Origin: Streptomyces sp. SAT1
Lineage (GTDB): Bacteria > Actinomycetota > Actinomycetes > Streptomycetales > Streptomycetaceae
Assembly (NCBI RefSeq): GCF_001654495.1
Contig: NZ_CP015849.1
Span: 4,439,501-4,503,500, forward strand
Length of the DNA stretch: 64,000 nt
Direction of reading: 5' to 3'
Below, one piece after another: positions 49,646 through 58,511 of this stretch (position 1 is its first letter; every line of letters begins with the position of its first letter). The position numbers and the translations under genes are program-made. The notes below the pieces were generated by a model that ran no database searches, was not told where the DNA came from, and worked only from the letters and a program-made list of their open reading frames with translations.

Positions 49646-51370
49646 ATGCCCCCGGGAGCCTCCTTGGCCGCGCTGCCGAAAGCCACTACGACCAGACACA
49701 TCTTCGTCACCGGAGGTGTCGCCTCCTCACTCGGCAAGGGCCTGACCGCCTCCAGCCTCGGCATGCTGCTGAAGGCCCGGGGCCTGCGCGTGGTCATGCA
49801 GAAGCTCGACCCGTACCTGAACGTCGACCCGGGCACGATGAACCCGTTCCAGCACGGTGAGGTCTTCGTCACCAACGACGGCGCCGAGACCGACCTGGAC
49901 ATCGGACACTACGAGCGCTTCCTCGACCGAGACCTCGACGGCTCGGCGAACGTCACCACCGGACAGGTGTACAACGCGGTGATCGCCAGCGAGCGCCGGG
50001 GCGAGTACCTCGGGGACACGGTCCAGGTGATCCCGCACATCACCGACGAGATCAAGCGTCGTGTCCGTCGCCCGGCGACGGACACGGTGGACGTGGTGAT
50101 CACGGAAGTGGGTGGCACGGTCGGCGACATCGAGTCGCTGCCGTTCCTGGAGACCGTCCGTCAGCTCCGCCACGAAGTGGGCCGGGAAAAGGTTTTCGTC
50201 GTGCACATCTCACTGCTGCCCTACATCGGGCCGTCCGGCGAGCTGAAGACGAAACCGACCCAGCACTCGGTGGCCGCATTACGGAACACCGGCGTCCAGC
50301 CGGACGCGATCGTGCTGCGCTGCGACCGCGAGGTGCCTCCTGCGATCAAACGCAAGGTCTCGCTGATGTGCGACGTGGACGAGGCCGCCGTGGTGGCCTG
50401 CCCGGACGCCCGTTCGATCTACGACATCCCGAAGGTCGTGCACGCCGAGGGCCTGGACGCCTACGTGGTCCGCAAGCTCGACCTGCCCTTCCGCGACGTG
50501 GACTGGACGACCTGGGACGACCTGCTCGACCGCGTCCACAACCCCGACCACGAGATCACCGTCGCCCTGGTCGGCAAGTACATCGACCTGCCCGACGCCT
50601 ACCTCTCGGTCACCGAGGCGCTGCGCGCCGGCGGCTTCGCGCATCGGGCACGGGTCCGGATCAAGTGGGTGGCCTCGGACGACTGCACCACCCCGGAGAG
50701 CGCGAAGGAACAGCTGGCGGGCGTGGACGGCGTCTGCGTCCCCGGAGGCTTCGGCGACCGGGGAGTCCTCGGGAAGGTGGCGGCGATCCGGTACGCCCGC
50801 GAGAACAAGGTGCCGCTGTTGGCCCTGTGCCTCGGCCTCCAGTGCGTCGTGATCGAGGCGGCCCGCAACCTGGCCGGGATCCCGGAGGCGGACTCCACCG
50901 AGTTCGACGCCGCGACCCGGCACCCGGTGATCTCGACCCTGGCCGAGCAGCTTCCCGTCATCGCGGGTGGGGGCGACCTCGGCGGCTCGATGCGGTTGGG
51001 CCTGTACCCGGCCGTACTGGCGGACGGCTCACTCGTGCGTGCGACGTACGACGGGCGAGAGCGGGTCGAGGAGCGGCACCGGCACCGCTACGAGGTCAAC
51101 AACGCCTACCGCGCCGAGCTGGAGAGCAAGGCCGGCCTGCTGTTCTCGGGCACATCCCCTGACGGCAGGCTGGTGGAGTACGTGGAGTACCCGCGTGACA
51201 TCCACCCCTACCTCGTCGCCACCCAGGCCCACCCCGAGCTGCGCTCGCGGCCGACGCGCCCGCACCCGCTGTTCGCCGGGCTGGTGAAGGCGATGGTGGA
51301 GCGGGCCACATGCGCGGAGTTCCGTTCGGGGGAACGTCTGGCGCCACACCCCGAGGCAGACTCGCAGTAA
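49646..51370 (+). CDS. pyrG: CTP synthase (island copy, glutamine-dependent)
   Basis: PyrG aminates UTP to CTP with glutamine. This copy has all the functional blocks: RHIFVTGGVASSLGKGLTAS (Ala for the usual Val), GEVFVTNDGAETDLDIGHYERF, TEVGGTVGDIESLPF, and the glutamine amidotransferase domain from about residue 305 with Cys in LLALCLGLQCVVIEAARN and His/Glu in AHPELRSRPTRPHPLFAGL. Length about 574 residues. Start unclear: ATG 49646 lacks a ribosome site, while a downstream TTG has GGGAG. Standard streptomycete pyrG lies elsewhere, so this is probably a second copy, possibly self-resistance. Confidence 0.93.
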   Translation: MPPGASLAALPKATTTRHIFVTGGVASSLGKGLTASSLGMLLKARGLRVVMQKLDPYLNVDPGTMNPFQHGEVFVTNDGAETDLDIGHYERFLDRDLDGSANVTTGQVYNAVIASERRGEYLGDTVQVIPHITDEIKRRVRRPATDTVDVVITEVGGTVGDIESLPFLETVRQLRHEVGREKVFVVHISLLPYIGPSGELKTKPTQHSVAALRNTGVQPDAIVLRCDREVPPAIKRKVSLMCDVDEAAVVACPDARSIYDIPKVVHAEGLDAYVVRKLDLPFRDVDWTTWDDLLDRVHNPDHEITVALVGKYIDLPDAYLSVTEALRAGGFAHRARVRIKWVASDDCTTPESAKEQLAGVDGVCVPGGFGDRGVLGKVAAIRYARENKVPLLALCLGLQCVVIEAARNLAGIPEADSTEFDAATRHPVISTLAEQLPVIAGGGDLGGSMRLGLYPAVLADGSLVRATYDGRERVEERHRHRYEVNNAYRAELESKAGLLFSGTSPDGRLVEYVEYPRDIHPYLVATQAHPELRSRPTRPHPLFAGLVKAMVERATCAEFRSGERLAPHPEADSQ

Positions 51371-51490
51371 TGCGCCATCGTCGTGTTCGGTCGACGGCTC
51401 GGGCGATGGTGAAGGTGATCTCTGCGTCGGTGGCGCCGGTGATCGAGGTGTTCTTCCTGGTCGGCGTCATCGGTGTGGTCCAGCGGCGCG

Positions 51491-51539
51491 GCGTCCGGTA
51501 CGGAACGGTACGGAACAGGGCTCGCGGGACCGGCGCGCC
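51491..51539. repeat. Right 49-bp inverted repeat of accessory island
   Basis: Reverse-complement match of 41307-41355 (47/49). It sits 31 bases from the end of sdhB. The intact core sequence resumes immediately after it. Confidence 0.92.
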
Positions 51540-51570
51540 CTCGCGCGGGGCGCACCGGTCCGCGTACGCC

Positions 51571-52350
51571 TCAGAAGCGCCGGGTGATCAGCGCCCGCTT
51601 GACCTCCGCGATCGCCTTCGTCACCTCGATGCCGCGGGGGCAGGCGTCGGTGCAGTTGAAGGTGGTGCGGCAGCGCCAGACGCCGTCCTTGTCGTTCAGG
51701 ATCTCCAGGCGCTGCTCGCCCGCCTCGTCACGCGAGTCGAAGATGAAGCGGTGGGCGTTGACGATGGCGGCCGGACCGAAGTACTGGCCGTCGTTCCAGA
51801 ACACCGGGCAGGAGGAGGTGCAGGCCGCGCACAGGATGCACTTCGTCGTGTCGTCGAAGCGCGCCCGGTCCTCGGCCGACTGCAGCCGCTCGCGCGTGGG
51901 CTCGTTGGTGTCCTTCGTGATCAGGAAGGGCATCACGTCCCGGTACGCCTGGAAGAACGGCTCCATGTCGACGACCAGGTCCTTGAGGACCGTCAGGCCC
52001 TTGATGGCCTCGACCGTGATCGGCTTCTCGGGGTTGATGTCCTTGATCAGCGTCTTGCAGGCCAGCCGGTTCTTGCCGTTGATCCGCATGGCGTCCGAGC
52101 CGCAGATGCCGTGCGCGCAGGAGCGGCGGAACGTCAGCGTGCCGTCGTGGTCCCACTTGATCTTGTGCAGCGCGTCGAGGACACGCTCCTTGGGGTCCAT
52201 CTCCAGCTGGAAGTCTTCCCAGGCGGACTCCGCCGAGACCTCCGGGTTGAAGCGGCGCACCCGGAGGGTGACGGTGATGTAGGGGGAGTCGGCGAAACCC
52301 GGCTCGGGCTGCCCGGCCGCGTCCGCCTTGTCCAGAACAGGGGTTGCCAT
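51571..52350 (-). CDS. sdhB: Succinate dehydrogenase iron-sulfur subunit
   Basis: SdhB passes electrons from FAD to the quinone site. The 259-residue protein has the [2Fe-2S] Cys set in SCAHGICGSDAMRINGKNRLACKT and the two ferredoxin-type clusters in CILCAACTSSCPVFW and CRTTFNCTDACPRGIEV. Start ATG shares one base with the sdhA stop (TGATG). Last gene of sdhCDAB; the island repeat lies just after it. Confidence 0.97.
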   Translation of the reverse strand: MATPVLDKADAAGQPEPGFADSPYITVTLRVRRFNPEVSAESAWEDFQLEMDPKERVLDALHKIKWDHDGTLTFRRSCAHGICGSDAMRINGKNRLACKTLIKDINPEKPITVEAIKGLTVLKDLVVDMEPFFQAYRDVMPFLITKDTNEPTRERLQSAEDRARFDDTTKCILCAACTSSCPVFWNDGQYFGPAAIVNAHRFIFDSRDEAGEQRLEILNDKDGVWRCRTTFNCTDACPRGIEVTKAIAEVKRALITRRF

Positions 52351-54104
52351 CAGTACTTACGCTCCATCGGCTGGTAGCGGGTCTGGACGACCGGCTTGTA
52401 GTCGAGACGGATGGATTCGGACCCGTCGGCGCCGACCTCGCGGTACGCCATGGTGTGGCGCATGAAGTTGACGTCGTCGCGGTTCGGGTAGTCCTCGCGG
52501 TAGTGACCGCCGCGGGACTCCTTGCGGGCCAGGGCGGAGACCGCCATGACCTCGGCCAGGTCCAGCAGGTTGCCCAGCTCGATGGCCTCCAGGAGGTCGG
52601 TGTTGAACCGCTTGCCCTTGTCCTGGATCGACACGTTCCTGTAGCGCGCGCGCAGCTCGGCGATCTTCTCGACCGCCGTCTTGATCGTCTGCTCGGTGCG
52701 GAACACCATGACGTTGGCGTCCATGGTCTCCTGGAGCTCGCGGCGGATGGTGGCCACCCGCTCGGTGCCCGTGGAGGAGCGCAGCCGCTCGATCTGCTCG
52801 ACGACCTGGCTCTCCGGGTCCTCGGGCAGCGCCACGAAGTCCGCGCCCTCGGCGTACTCGGCGGCGGCGATGCCGGCCCGGCGGCCGAAGACGTTGATGT
52901 CCAGCAGCGAGTTGGTGCCCAGGCGGTTGGCGCCGTGCACGGAGACGCAGGCGACCTCGCCGGCCGCGTACAGGCCCGGCACGACGGTGGTGTTGTCCGC
53001 CAGGACCTCACCCTCGACGTTGGTCGGGATGCCGCCCATCGCGTAGTGCGCGGTGGGCTGGATCGGGATCGGGTCCGTGTAGGGCTCGATGCCGAGGTAG
53101 GTCCGCGCGAACTCGGTGATGTCGGGCAGCTTGGCGTCCAGCTGCTCCGGCGGCAGGTGCGTGAGGTCGAGGTAGACGTGGTCGCCCTCGGGACCGCAGC
53201 CGCGGCCCTCGCGGATCTCCGTGTAGATGGAGCGGGACACGACGTCGCGGGACGCCAGGTCCTTCATGACGGGAGCGTACTTCTCCATGAAGCGCTCGCC
53301 GTCCTTGTTGCGCAGGATGCCGCCCTCACCGCGGGCGCCCTCCGTCAGCAGGATGCCCATGCGCCAGATGCCGGTCGGGTGGAACTGGAAGAACTCCATG
53401 TCCTCCAGCGGCAGCCCGCGGCGGTAGACGGCGGCCTGGCCGTCACCGGTGAGCGTGTGCGCGTTGGAGGTCACCTTGAAGAACTTGCCGGTGCCGCCGG
53501 AGGCGTAGATCACGGACTTCGCCTGGAAGACGTGGATCTCGCCGGTCGCCAGCTCGTACGCCACCACGCCGGCCGAGCGCTTGACGCCGTCGACCTCGGT
53601 CAGCAGCTGGTCCAGGACGTAGAACTCGTTGAAGAACTCCACGCCCTCCTTGACACAGTTCTGATAGAGCGTCTGGAGGATCATGTGGCCGGTGCGGTCG
53701 GCCGCGTAGCAGGAGCGGCGGACCGGGGCCTCGCCGTGGTTGCGGGAGTGACCGCCGAAGCGGCGCTGGTCGATCGTCCCGTCGGGCGTCCGGTTGAACG
53801 GCAGGCCCATCTTCTCCAGGTCGAGGACCGAGTCGATGGCCTCCTTCGCCAGGATCTCGGCGGCGTCCTGGTCGACCAGGTAGTCACCGCCCTTGATCGT
53901 GTCGAAGGTGTGCCACTCCCAGTTGTCCTCCTCCACGTTGGCCAGCGCGGCGGCCATGCCGCCCTGCGCGGCGCCCGTGTGGGAGCGGGTGGGGTAGAGC
54001 TTGGTCAGCACGGCGGTGCGGCTGCGCTTGGTCGACTCGATGGCGGCGCGCATACCGGCGCCGCCGGCGCCGACGATGACGGTGTCGTACTTGTGGATCT
54101 TCAT
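52350..54104 (-). CDS. sdhA: Succinate dehydrogenase flavoprotein subunit
   Basis: SdhA oxidises succinate to fumarate on covalent FAD. The 584-residue protein starts with the Rossmann motif DTVIVGAGGAGMRAAIE, has the FAD-linking His in RSHTGAAQGGMAAAL, the active-site region HPTGIWRMGILLTEGARGEGG and the C-terminal HYAMGGIPTNVEGEVL. Standard length. Translationally coupled to sdhB. Confidence 0.98.
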   Translation of the reverse strand: MKIHKYDTVIVGAGGAGMRAAIESTKRSRTAVLTKLYPTRSHTGAAQGGMAAALANVEEDNWEWHTFDTIKGGDYLVDQDAAEILAKEAIDSVLDLEKMGLPFNRTPDGTIDQRRFGGHSRNHGEAPVRRSCYAADRTGHMILQTLYQNCVKEGVEFFNEFYVLDQLLTEVDGVKRSAGVVAYELATGEIHVFQAKSVIYASGGTGKFFKVTSNAHTLTGDGQAAVYRRGLPLEDMEFFQFHPTGIWRMGILLTEGARGEGGILRNKDGERFMEKYAPVMKDLASRDVVSRSIYTEIREGRGCGPEGDHVYLDLTHLPPEQLDAKLPDITEFARTYLGIEPYTDPIPIQPTAHYAMGGIPTNVEGEVLADNTTVVPGLYAAGEVACVSVHGANRLGTNSLLDINVFGRRAGIAAAEYAEGADFVALPEDPESQVVEQIERLRSSTGTERVATIRRELQETMDANVMVFRTEQTIKTAVEKIAELRARYRNVSIQDKGKRFNTDLLEAIELGNLLDLAEVMAVSALARKESRGGHYREDYPNRDDVNFMRHTMAYREVGADGSESIRLDYKPVVQTRYQPMERKY

Positions 54105-54128
54105 GAGTGGATTACCTCAGCCCCGTGC

Positions 54129-54608
54129 CTAGCGGATGTTCGGGTCGAAGGTGAAGATCACCAGCGTGCCCAGCAGGATGGTCCACACCGTGGCGGTGTA
54201 GAGCAGGCCCTTCAGCCACAGCCGCGTGTTCGCGCGCTCCGCGTAGTCGTTGATGACGGTACGCAGGCCGTTGCAGCCGTGCAGCATGGCCAGCCACAGC
54301 ATCAGCAGGTCCCAGACCTGCCACCAGGGCGAGGCCCAGCGGCCCGCGACGAACGCGAAGCCGACCTTGGAGACACCGCCGTCCAGCACGAGCTGGATGA
54401 GCAGGTGGCCGATGACCAGGACGACCAGGACGACGCCGGACAGCCGCATGAAGAGCCAGCCGTACAGCTCGAAGTTGCCCCGGGTCGACTTCGGGGTCTT
54501 CTTGGTGCGCTTGCGCGGCGCCTCGATGAGCGGCGCCGGGTTGTCGACGTTGTAGGAGGCGCCCTCGACCGGGCCGACGCCGGAAGCGGTGGTTTCAGTG
54601 GTGGACAT
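54129..54608 (-). CDS. sdhD: Succinate dehydrogenase hydrophobic membrane anchor subunit
   Basis: The 159-residue protein has a hydrophilic N-tail and three spans (LFMRLSGVVLVVLVIGHLLI with the haem-region His, WDLLMLWLAMLHGCNGLRTVINDY, LLYTATVWTILLGTLVIFTF). It forms the membrane part with SdhC. Start ATG at 54608 is set by operon spacing of 5 bases after sdhC. Confidence 0.95.
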   Translation of the reverse strand: MSTTETTASGVGPVEGASYNVDNPAPLIEAPRKRTKKTPKSTRGNFELYGWLFMRLSGVVLVVLVIGHLLIQLVLDGGVSKVGFAFVAGRWASPWWQVWDLLMLWLAMLHGCNGLRTVINDYAERANTRLWLKGLLYTATVWTILLGTLVIFTFDPNIR

Positions 54609-54613
54609 GCGCG

Positions 54614-54994
54614 TCAGCTCCCGAAGACGACTCGAGCGGCGTGGCCCAGGACGGGGTAGACGGCCCCGAGCATGAGCACGACCCAGACGCCGACGACGGT
54701 CCAGAGCATCTGCTTCTGGTAGCGGGCGCCCTTGGCCCAGAAGTCGACGGCGATGACACGGAGACCGTTGAGCGCGTGGAAGAGGATGGCGGCGACGAGG
54801 CCGTACTCCAGGCACGCGACGATCGGGGTCTTGTACGTGGACACGACCTTGTCGTAGTCCTCGGGAGACACGCGGACGAGCGCGGTGTCCAGCACATGAA
54901 CGAACAGGAAGAAGAAGATGAGGACGCCGGTGACTCGGTGAGCCACCCAGGACCACATTCCTTCCCGTCCGCGGTACAGCGTTCCAGCCGGCAC
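54614..54994 (-). CDS. sdhC: Succinate dehydrogenase cytochrome b556 subunit
   Basis: The 126-residue protein has the SdhC signature WSWVAHRVTGVLIFFFLFVHVLDTALV with the haem-binding His, then ACLEYGLVAAILFHALNGLRVIAVDFW and a third span. GTG start after GGAGGG. It is the first gene of sdhCDAB. Confidence 0.95.
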   Translation of the reverse strand: MPAGTLYRGREGMWSWVAHRVTGVLIFFFLFVHVLDTALVRVSPEDYDKVVSTYKTPIVACLEYGLVAAILFHALNGLRVIAVDFWAKGARYQKQMLWTVVGVWVVLMLGAVYPVLGHAARVVFGS

Positions 54995-55081
54995 GGAAGA
55001 ACCCTCCGGGAGCGGGGACTAGGGCCGCGCCGGCTTCACTGTCGGTCGGGCCCGGCCGGGTACGGTCCACCGGCCCCCAGC

Positions 55082-55087
55082 ATCGTA
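55082..55087 (-). promoter_or_regulatory. Likely -10 element of the sdh operon
   Basis: The minus strand reads TACGAT here, a good match to TANNNT, 88-93 bases before the sdhC start and in the only non-coding gap upstream of it. The -35 region is less clear. Confidence 0.4.
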
Positions 55088-55161
55088 GCGACGTGTGGGA
55101 GCGGTGCTGACAGCGGGCCTGCCGGTGTGATCAAACTGGCACGCAAAGGGGCACGGACGGC

Positions 55162-55728
55162 TCAGTGCGGAGCGGCCACGGGCGACGGGTGGTGCGCGGA
55201 CTGCCGGGCGCGGCCGTGCTGGGGCTGGCCGGGCACCGGCGCGGCCCCGGCGGGCGCCGCCGCGGGGCCCCGGGCGGCGCGCAGCAGCCGCCCCCGCGCC
55301 AGGCGCCGCAGTTCGTCCGAGGCGGTGACCCGTTCCTCCTCGGGATCGTTGGCCAATCGTGACCGGATCGCCGCCAGCACCCGGTTCAGGGCCTCCTCGG
55401 GAGCGGCGTCGTCCAGGCAGATGACGAACTTGTGTCCGAATCTGGCGTCGTAGGCCGCGTACGCGGCGCTCAGCGCCGTGGAGGCGGCGAGGTATATGCC
55501 CTCGGGCAGGACGGGCAGCGGCTCCGCCGCCAGGGCCTCCGCCAGATCGGCCGGGCCCAGGTCGTAGGCCGCCTCGTCCGCCGCCGCCAGCAGGGCGGGC
55601 AGATCGGGGTAGGGGCGGTGGGCGGTGACGCGGTGGGCCCAGCGCGGGCTGCGCAGGCAGGCCAGGAGGGTGCGGCGGGCCTCGTCGGGCGGGGCGGTGT
55701 TGAACTGCTCCAGGTTCTGCGCGCGCAG
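55162..55728 (-). CDS. OHCU decarboxylase (uric acid pathway)
   Basis: 2-oxo-4-hydroxy-4-carboxy-5-ureidoimidazoline decarboxylase is the last step of urate to allantoin. The helical core is recognisable: LEQFNTAPPDEARRTLLACLRSPRWAHRVTAHRPYPDLPALLAAADEAAYDLGPADLAEAL, then FGHKFVICLDDAAPEEALNRVLAAIRSRLANDPEEERVTASDELRRLARGRL. No ATG is near the N-terminus; a CTG at 55728 after GAGG or an in-frame GTG at 55860 could start it. The usual HPRIG block is replaced by EPLPVLPEG, as in some actinobacterial members. No neighbour urate gene is present. Confidence 0.75.
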   Translation of the reverse strand: MRAQNLEQFNTAPPDEARRTLLACLRSPRWAHRVTAHRPYPDLPALLAAADEAAYDLGPADLAEALAAEPLPVLPEGIYLAASTALSAAYAAYDARFGHKFVICLDDAAPEEALNRVLAAIRSRLANDPEEERVTASDELRRLARGRLLRAARGPAAAPAGAAPVPGQPQHGRARQSAHHPSPVAAPH

Positions 55729-55926
55729 CGTGGGTCCTCGGCGTGGGAACGGGCGCCCGGCTGACGGGCGTTCCGGATGAGTCGGCAGGGGCTGCCGTGA
55801 GTCGTGCGGCCACGTTATCGGCAGCGGCCCGGATGTGTCCGGCCGCTGCCCGGATTTCACCCGGACGGGAGAGTTTGGGCGCCGTGTGTGGACCGTCGGA
55901 GCGGCCCGGACCCGTAGGTTGGCCGG

Positions 55927-57561
55927 GTGAGTCAGCACAGGCGGCGACGTGCCGCGGCCCCCGCGCCGCGGCGCCGGTGGGTCTTGGTGGGCGGGGCGTT
56001 CGCCGTCACGGTCGGACTCGGCGCCGGCCTCGGCGTGTGGGCCTCGGGCGGCGGCGACGGCCCGGCGGGCGCGGCGCGCGCCACGCCCGGCGCCTCCTCC
56101 CCGGACCCGGCCGCGCCCAGCCCGGCCCGGACCTATCCCCTCTCGCAGGCGCCGCGCACCATCCCGGCGGTCCGCTCGCACACCGCGGCCCGCGGGCCCG
56201 GCTGGCGCCCGGAGCGCGGCGAGCGGGTGGTGATCGGCGCCCCGTCCCTGGCCGACGAGGGCCGGCTGATCGCCGGTGAGCTGGGCCTGGCGTACGCGGG
56301 CGAGCGCGACGACGTCCGGACGGGCGATGTGCGTCTGGAGCTGGGCGGCGGCACGGACGGCAACCCGGAGTCGTACACGATGACCGTGCGGGAGGGGCGC
56401 GTCACCGTCAGCGGGCCGGGCGACGCGGGCGTCTTCTACGGCACCCGGACCCTGAAGCAGGAGGTGCACGCGGGCGGCACCGCCCCGGAGGGCGTCGTGG
56501 CGGACGCGCCCGCCAAGCCGCGGCGCGGCTTCATGCTGGACATCGCGCGCAAGCCGTTCCCGGCCGACTGGATCGCGGACCGCATACGCGAGCTGGGCGA
56601 CCTGAAGTACAACGAGCTGGGCCTGCACTTCTCCGACGACCAGTCCTTCCGCATCCAGTCCGACACGCACCCGGAGGTCGTCTCCCCGGACCACCTCACC
56701 AAGGCGCAGGTCGAGCGGCTCGTCGCCCTCGCCGCGAGCCGGCACATCACGGTGGTGCCCGAGATCGACTCGCCCGGCCATCTGGGCGCGGTGCTCGCCG
56801 CCCACCCGGAGCTGCGGCTGCGCACCGCGCAGGGCGCGGTGACCAAGGGGGCGATCGACATCTCGCAGGACGGCGCGGCCCGGATCGTGGACGACCTGCT
56901 CGGCGAGTTCGCCGGCCTCTTCCCCGGCGGCCTGTGGAACCTGGGCGGCGACGAGTACCAGGCGCTGACCGTGCGCAGCCCCGAGGCGTCCTACCCGCAG
57001 CTGGCCGCCGCCGCGCGCCGGGCCCACGGCGCGGACGGCAATGTCGCCGACCTGACGACCGGCTGGCTGAACGACCGCGCCGCCGCCGTCCGCGCCCGCG
57101 GCCGGACCGTGCGCGCCTGGAACGACGGCTTCTACCGCAGCAGTTCGGTGCGGCCGTCCGACACCGTCGAGGTCGCCTACTGGACCGGCAAGGAGCTGGG
57201 GGCGCGGCAGCCGGCCGCGTACCTGGCCGCCGGGCGCCGGGTGATCAACTACAACGACGAGTTCCTGTACTACGTCCTCGGCCAGCCCCAGACCTTCGTC
57301 TACCCGACCGGGCAGCGGATCTACGAGCAGTGGACGCCGCGCGTGCTGCGCGGCACCGAGGCCGTGCCCGCCCGCTACGACTCCCAGATCCTCGGCGGTG
57401 TCTTCGCCGTCTGGTGCGACCTGGCCTCCTCCCAGACCCCGCAGCAGGTGGCCGCCGGGATCCGTATGCCGCTGCGGGCCACCGCCCAGAAGCTCTGGGA
57501 CCCGGCGCGCCCGGCCCTGTCCTGGACGGAGTTCAGGGCCCTGGCCGACCGGCTGGGCTGA
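55927..57561 (+). CDS. Secreted beta-N-acetylhexosaminidase (GH20)
   Basis: The 544-residue protein has a membrane anchor or signal segment (WVLVGGAFAVTVGLGAGLGVWA), a GH20 N-terminal domain, then the GH20 barrel: RRGFMLDIARKPFPADWIADRI, LGLHFSDDQSFRI, VPEIDSPGHLGAVLAAH, the catalytic Asp-Glu in LWNLGGDEYQAL, and the substrate-binding VRAWNDGF and WCDLAS segments. It removes terminal GlcNAc from chitin oligomers or wall fragments. GTG start. Confidence 0.93.
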   Translation: MSQHRRRRAAAPAPRRRWVLVGGAFAVTVGLGAGLGVWASGGGDGPAGAARATPGASSPDPAAPSPARTYPLSQAPRTIPAVRSHTAARGPGWRPERGERVVIGAPSLADEGRLIAGELGLAYAGERDDVRTGDVRLELGGGTDGNPESYTMTVREGRVTVSGPGDAGVFYGTRTLKQEVHAGGTAPEGVVADAPAKPRRGFMLDIARKPFPADWIADRIRELGDLKYNELGLHFSDDQSFRIQSDTHPEVVSPDHLTKAQVERLVALAASRHITVVPEIDSPGHLGAVLAAHPELRLRTAQGAVTKGAIDISQDGAARIVDDLLGEFAGLFPGGLWNLGGDEYQALTVRSPEASYPQLAAAARRAHGADGNVADLTTGWLNDRAAAVRARGRTVRAWNDGFYRSSSVRPSDTVEVAYWTGKELGARQPAAYLAAGRRVINYNDEFLYYVLGQPQTFVYPTGQRIYEQWTPRVLRGTEAVPARYDSQILGGVFAVWCDLASSQTPQQVAAGIRMPLRATAQKLWDPARPALSWTEFRALADRLG

Positions 57562-57749
57562 GCCCGCCGCGCACCCGCCGCGTATCCGGCGGACCGCCGG
57601 GCGCCGCGTCCCGGAGGATGGCCGAAATCTTTTGTTCCGCACCGGCTCTCGACGGCGGGTGAGGGGCGTGTGACACTGCGGACGGCCGCCCGCGAAACCG
57701 GACGGTGCGGCCTGGCGCAGGGGGCGGGCCCTGCCGGGGGGAGGCGTGG

Positions 57750-58367
57750 ATGAGCCTGGTGGAACTGATCGTGCGGGCGGACGAACGCGGCCTCGCCGCC
57801 AGCGGACTGGCCTGTTTGGATCGGTGCGTCCCGCTGCTGGGCGGCGCCGACGCCGAGGCCGACGACGTGCTGCGCCCGCTGTGGGGAGCGCTCACGGACG
57901 AGGGCGGCGACTGGGGCGACTGGGGCGGCCCGCTGGAGCGGGCCCGTACCGCCCTGGCCGCCGCGGCGCCCGCCGCCCCCGGCGACGAGGCGGCGCTGCT
58001 GGCCCGCCGCATGCTGGACGAGGCCCCGCCCGGTCGCACCTCCGCTGCCGCCGTACGGGAGTGGGCCGACGCCTGCTCGGTCGCCTCGCTGCGGATCCAC
58101 CGGCTCCTCGACCGGCCCGAGGACGGCGCGCCCGACCCGGCCGGTCCGCGGGACCTGGACGCCGTGCGGCGGGCGCCCGGCCCGGCCGGCGTCCGCCTCC
58201 AGGGACTGTCCCCGCTGGTCGCGGCCGAACTGCGCCGCCAGATCACCGTCCTGGAACTCCTCGCCGGGCCCGGCCCCGGCGGGCTGCGCGGGGCCCGGGA
58301 CGTGGCCACGGAGGGGCGCCGGGTGCTGCGGGCGGCCCTCTCGCGCCGGGCCCGCGTCCGCGGCTGA
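57750..58367 (+). CDS. Hypothetical Ala/Arg-rich protein
   Basis: A 205-residue protein starts at an ATG after GGGGGGAGG. It is soluble and helical (LVELIVRADERGLAASGLACLDRCVPLLGG, LLARRMLDEAPPGRTSAAAVREWADACSV, LVAAELRRQITVLELLAG). I know no family. It precedes two ECF sigma modules but lies 145 bases before the first, on the same strand. Good ribosome site and codon use support that it is real. Confidence 0.7.
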   Translation: MSLVELIVRADERGLAASGLACLDRCVPLLGGADAEADDVLRPLWGALTDEGGDWGDWGGPLERARTALAAAAPAAPGDEAALLARRMLDEAPPGRTSAAAVREWADACSVASLRIHRLLDRPEDGAPDPAGPRDLDAVRRAPGPAGVRLQGLSPLVAAELRRQITVLELLAGPGPGGLRGARDVATEGRRVLRAALSRRARVRG

Positions 58368-58511
58368 CCCGGCCGGGCCGCCCGGCGGCCGGGCTGTGAC
58401 ACTTCCGCGGGGCCCGGCGCTGATGACCATGGGCCGTACGGCACGGCCCGTCCTGTGACACGGCGGGCCCGGCCGGTGCCCGCTTCGCACTCGCCACTTA
58501 CGGGGACAGCG

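Noticed and set aside
51371..51490. Remnant transposase or gene fragment after pyrG
   Set aside because: Short frames here show no recognisable transposase or other domain; too short to call.
41307..51539. Integrative element with attachment sites in a tRNA gene
   Set aside because: The border repeats are inverted, not direct; there is no tRNA gene at either end and no integrase inside.
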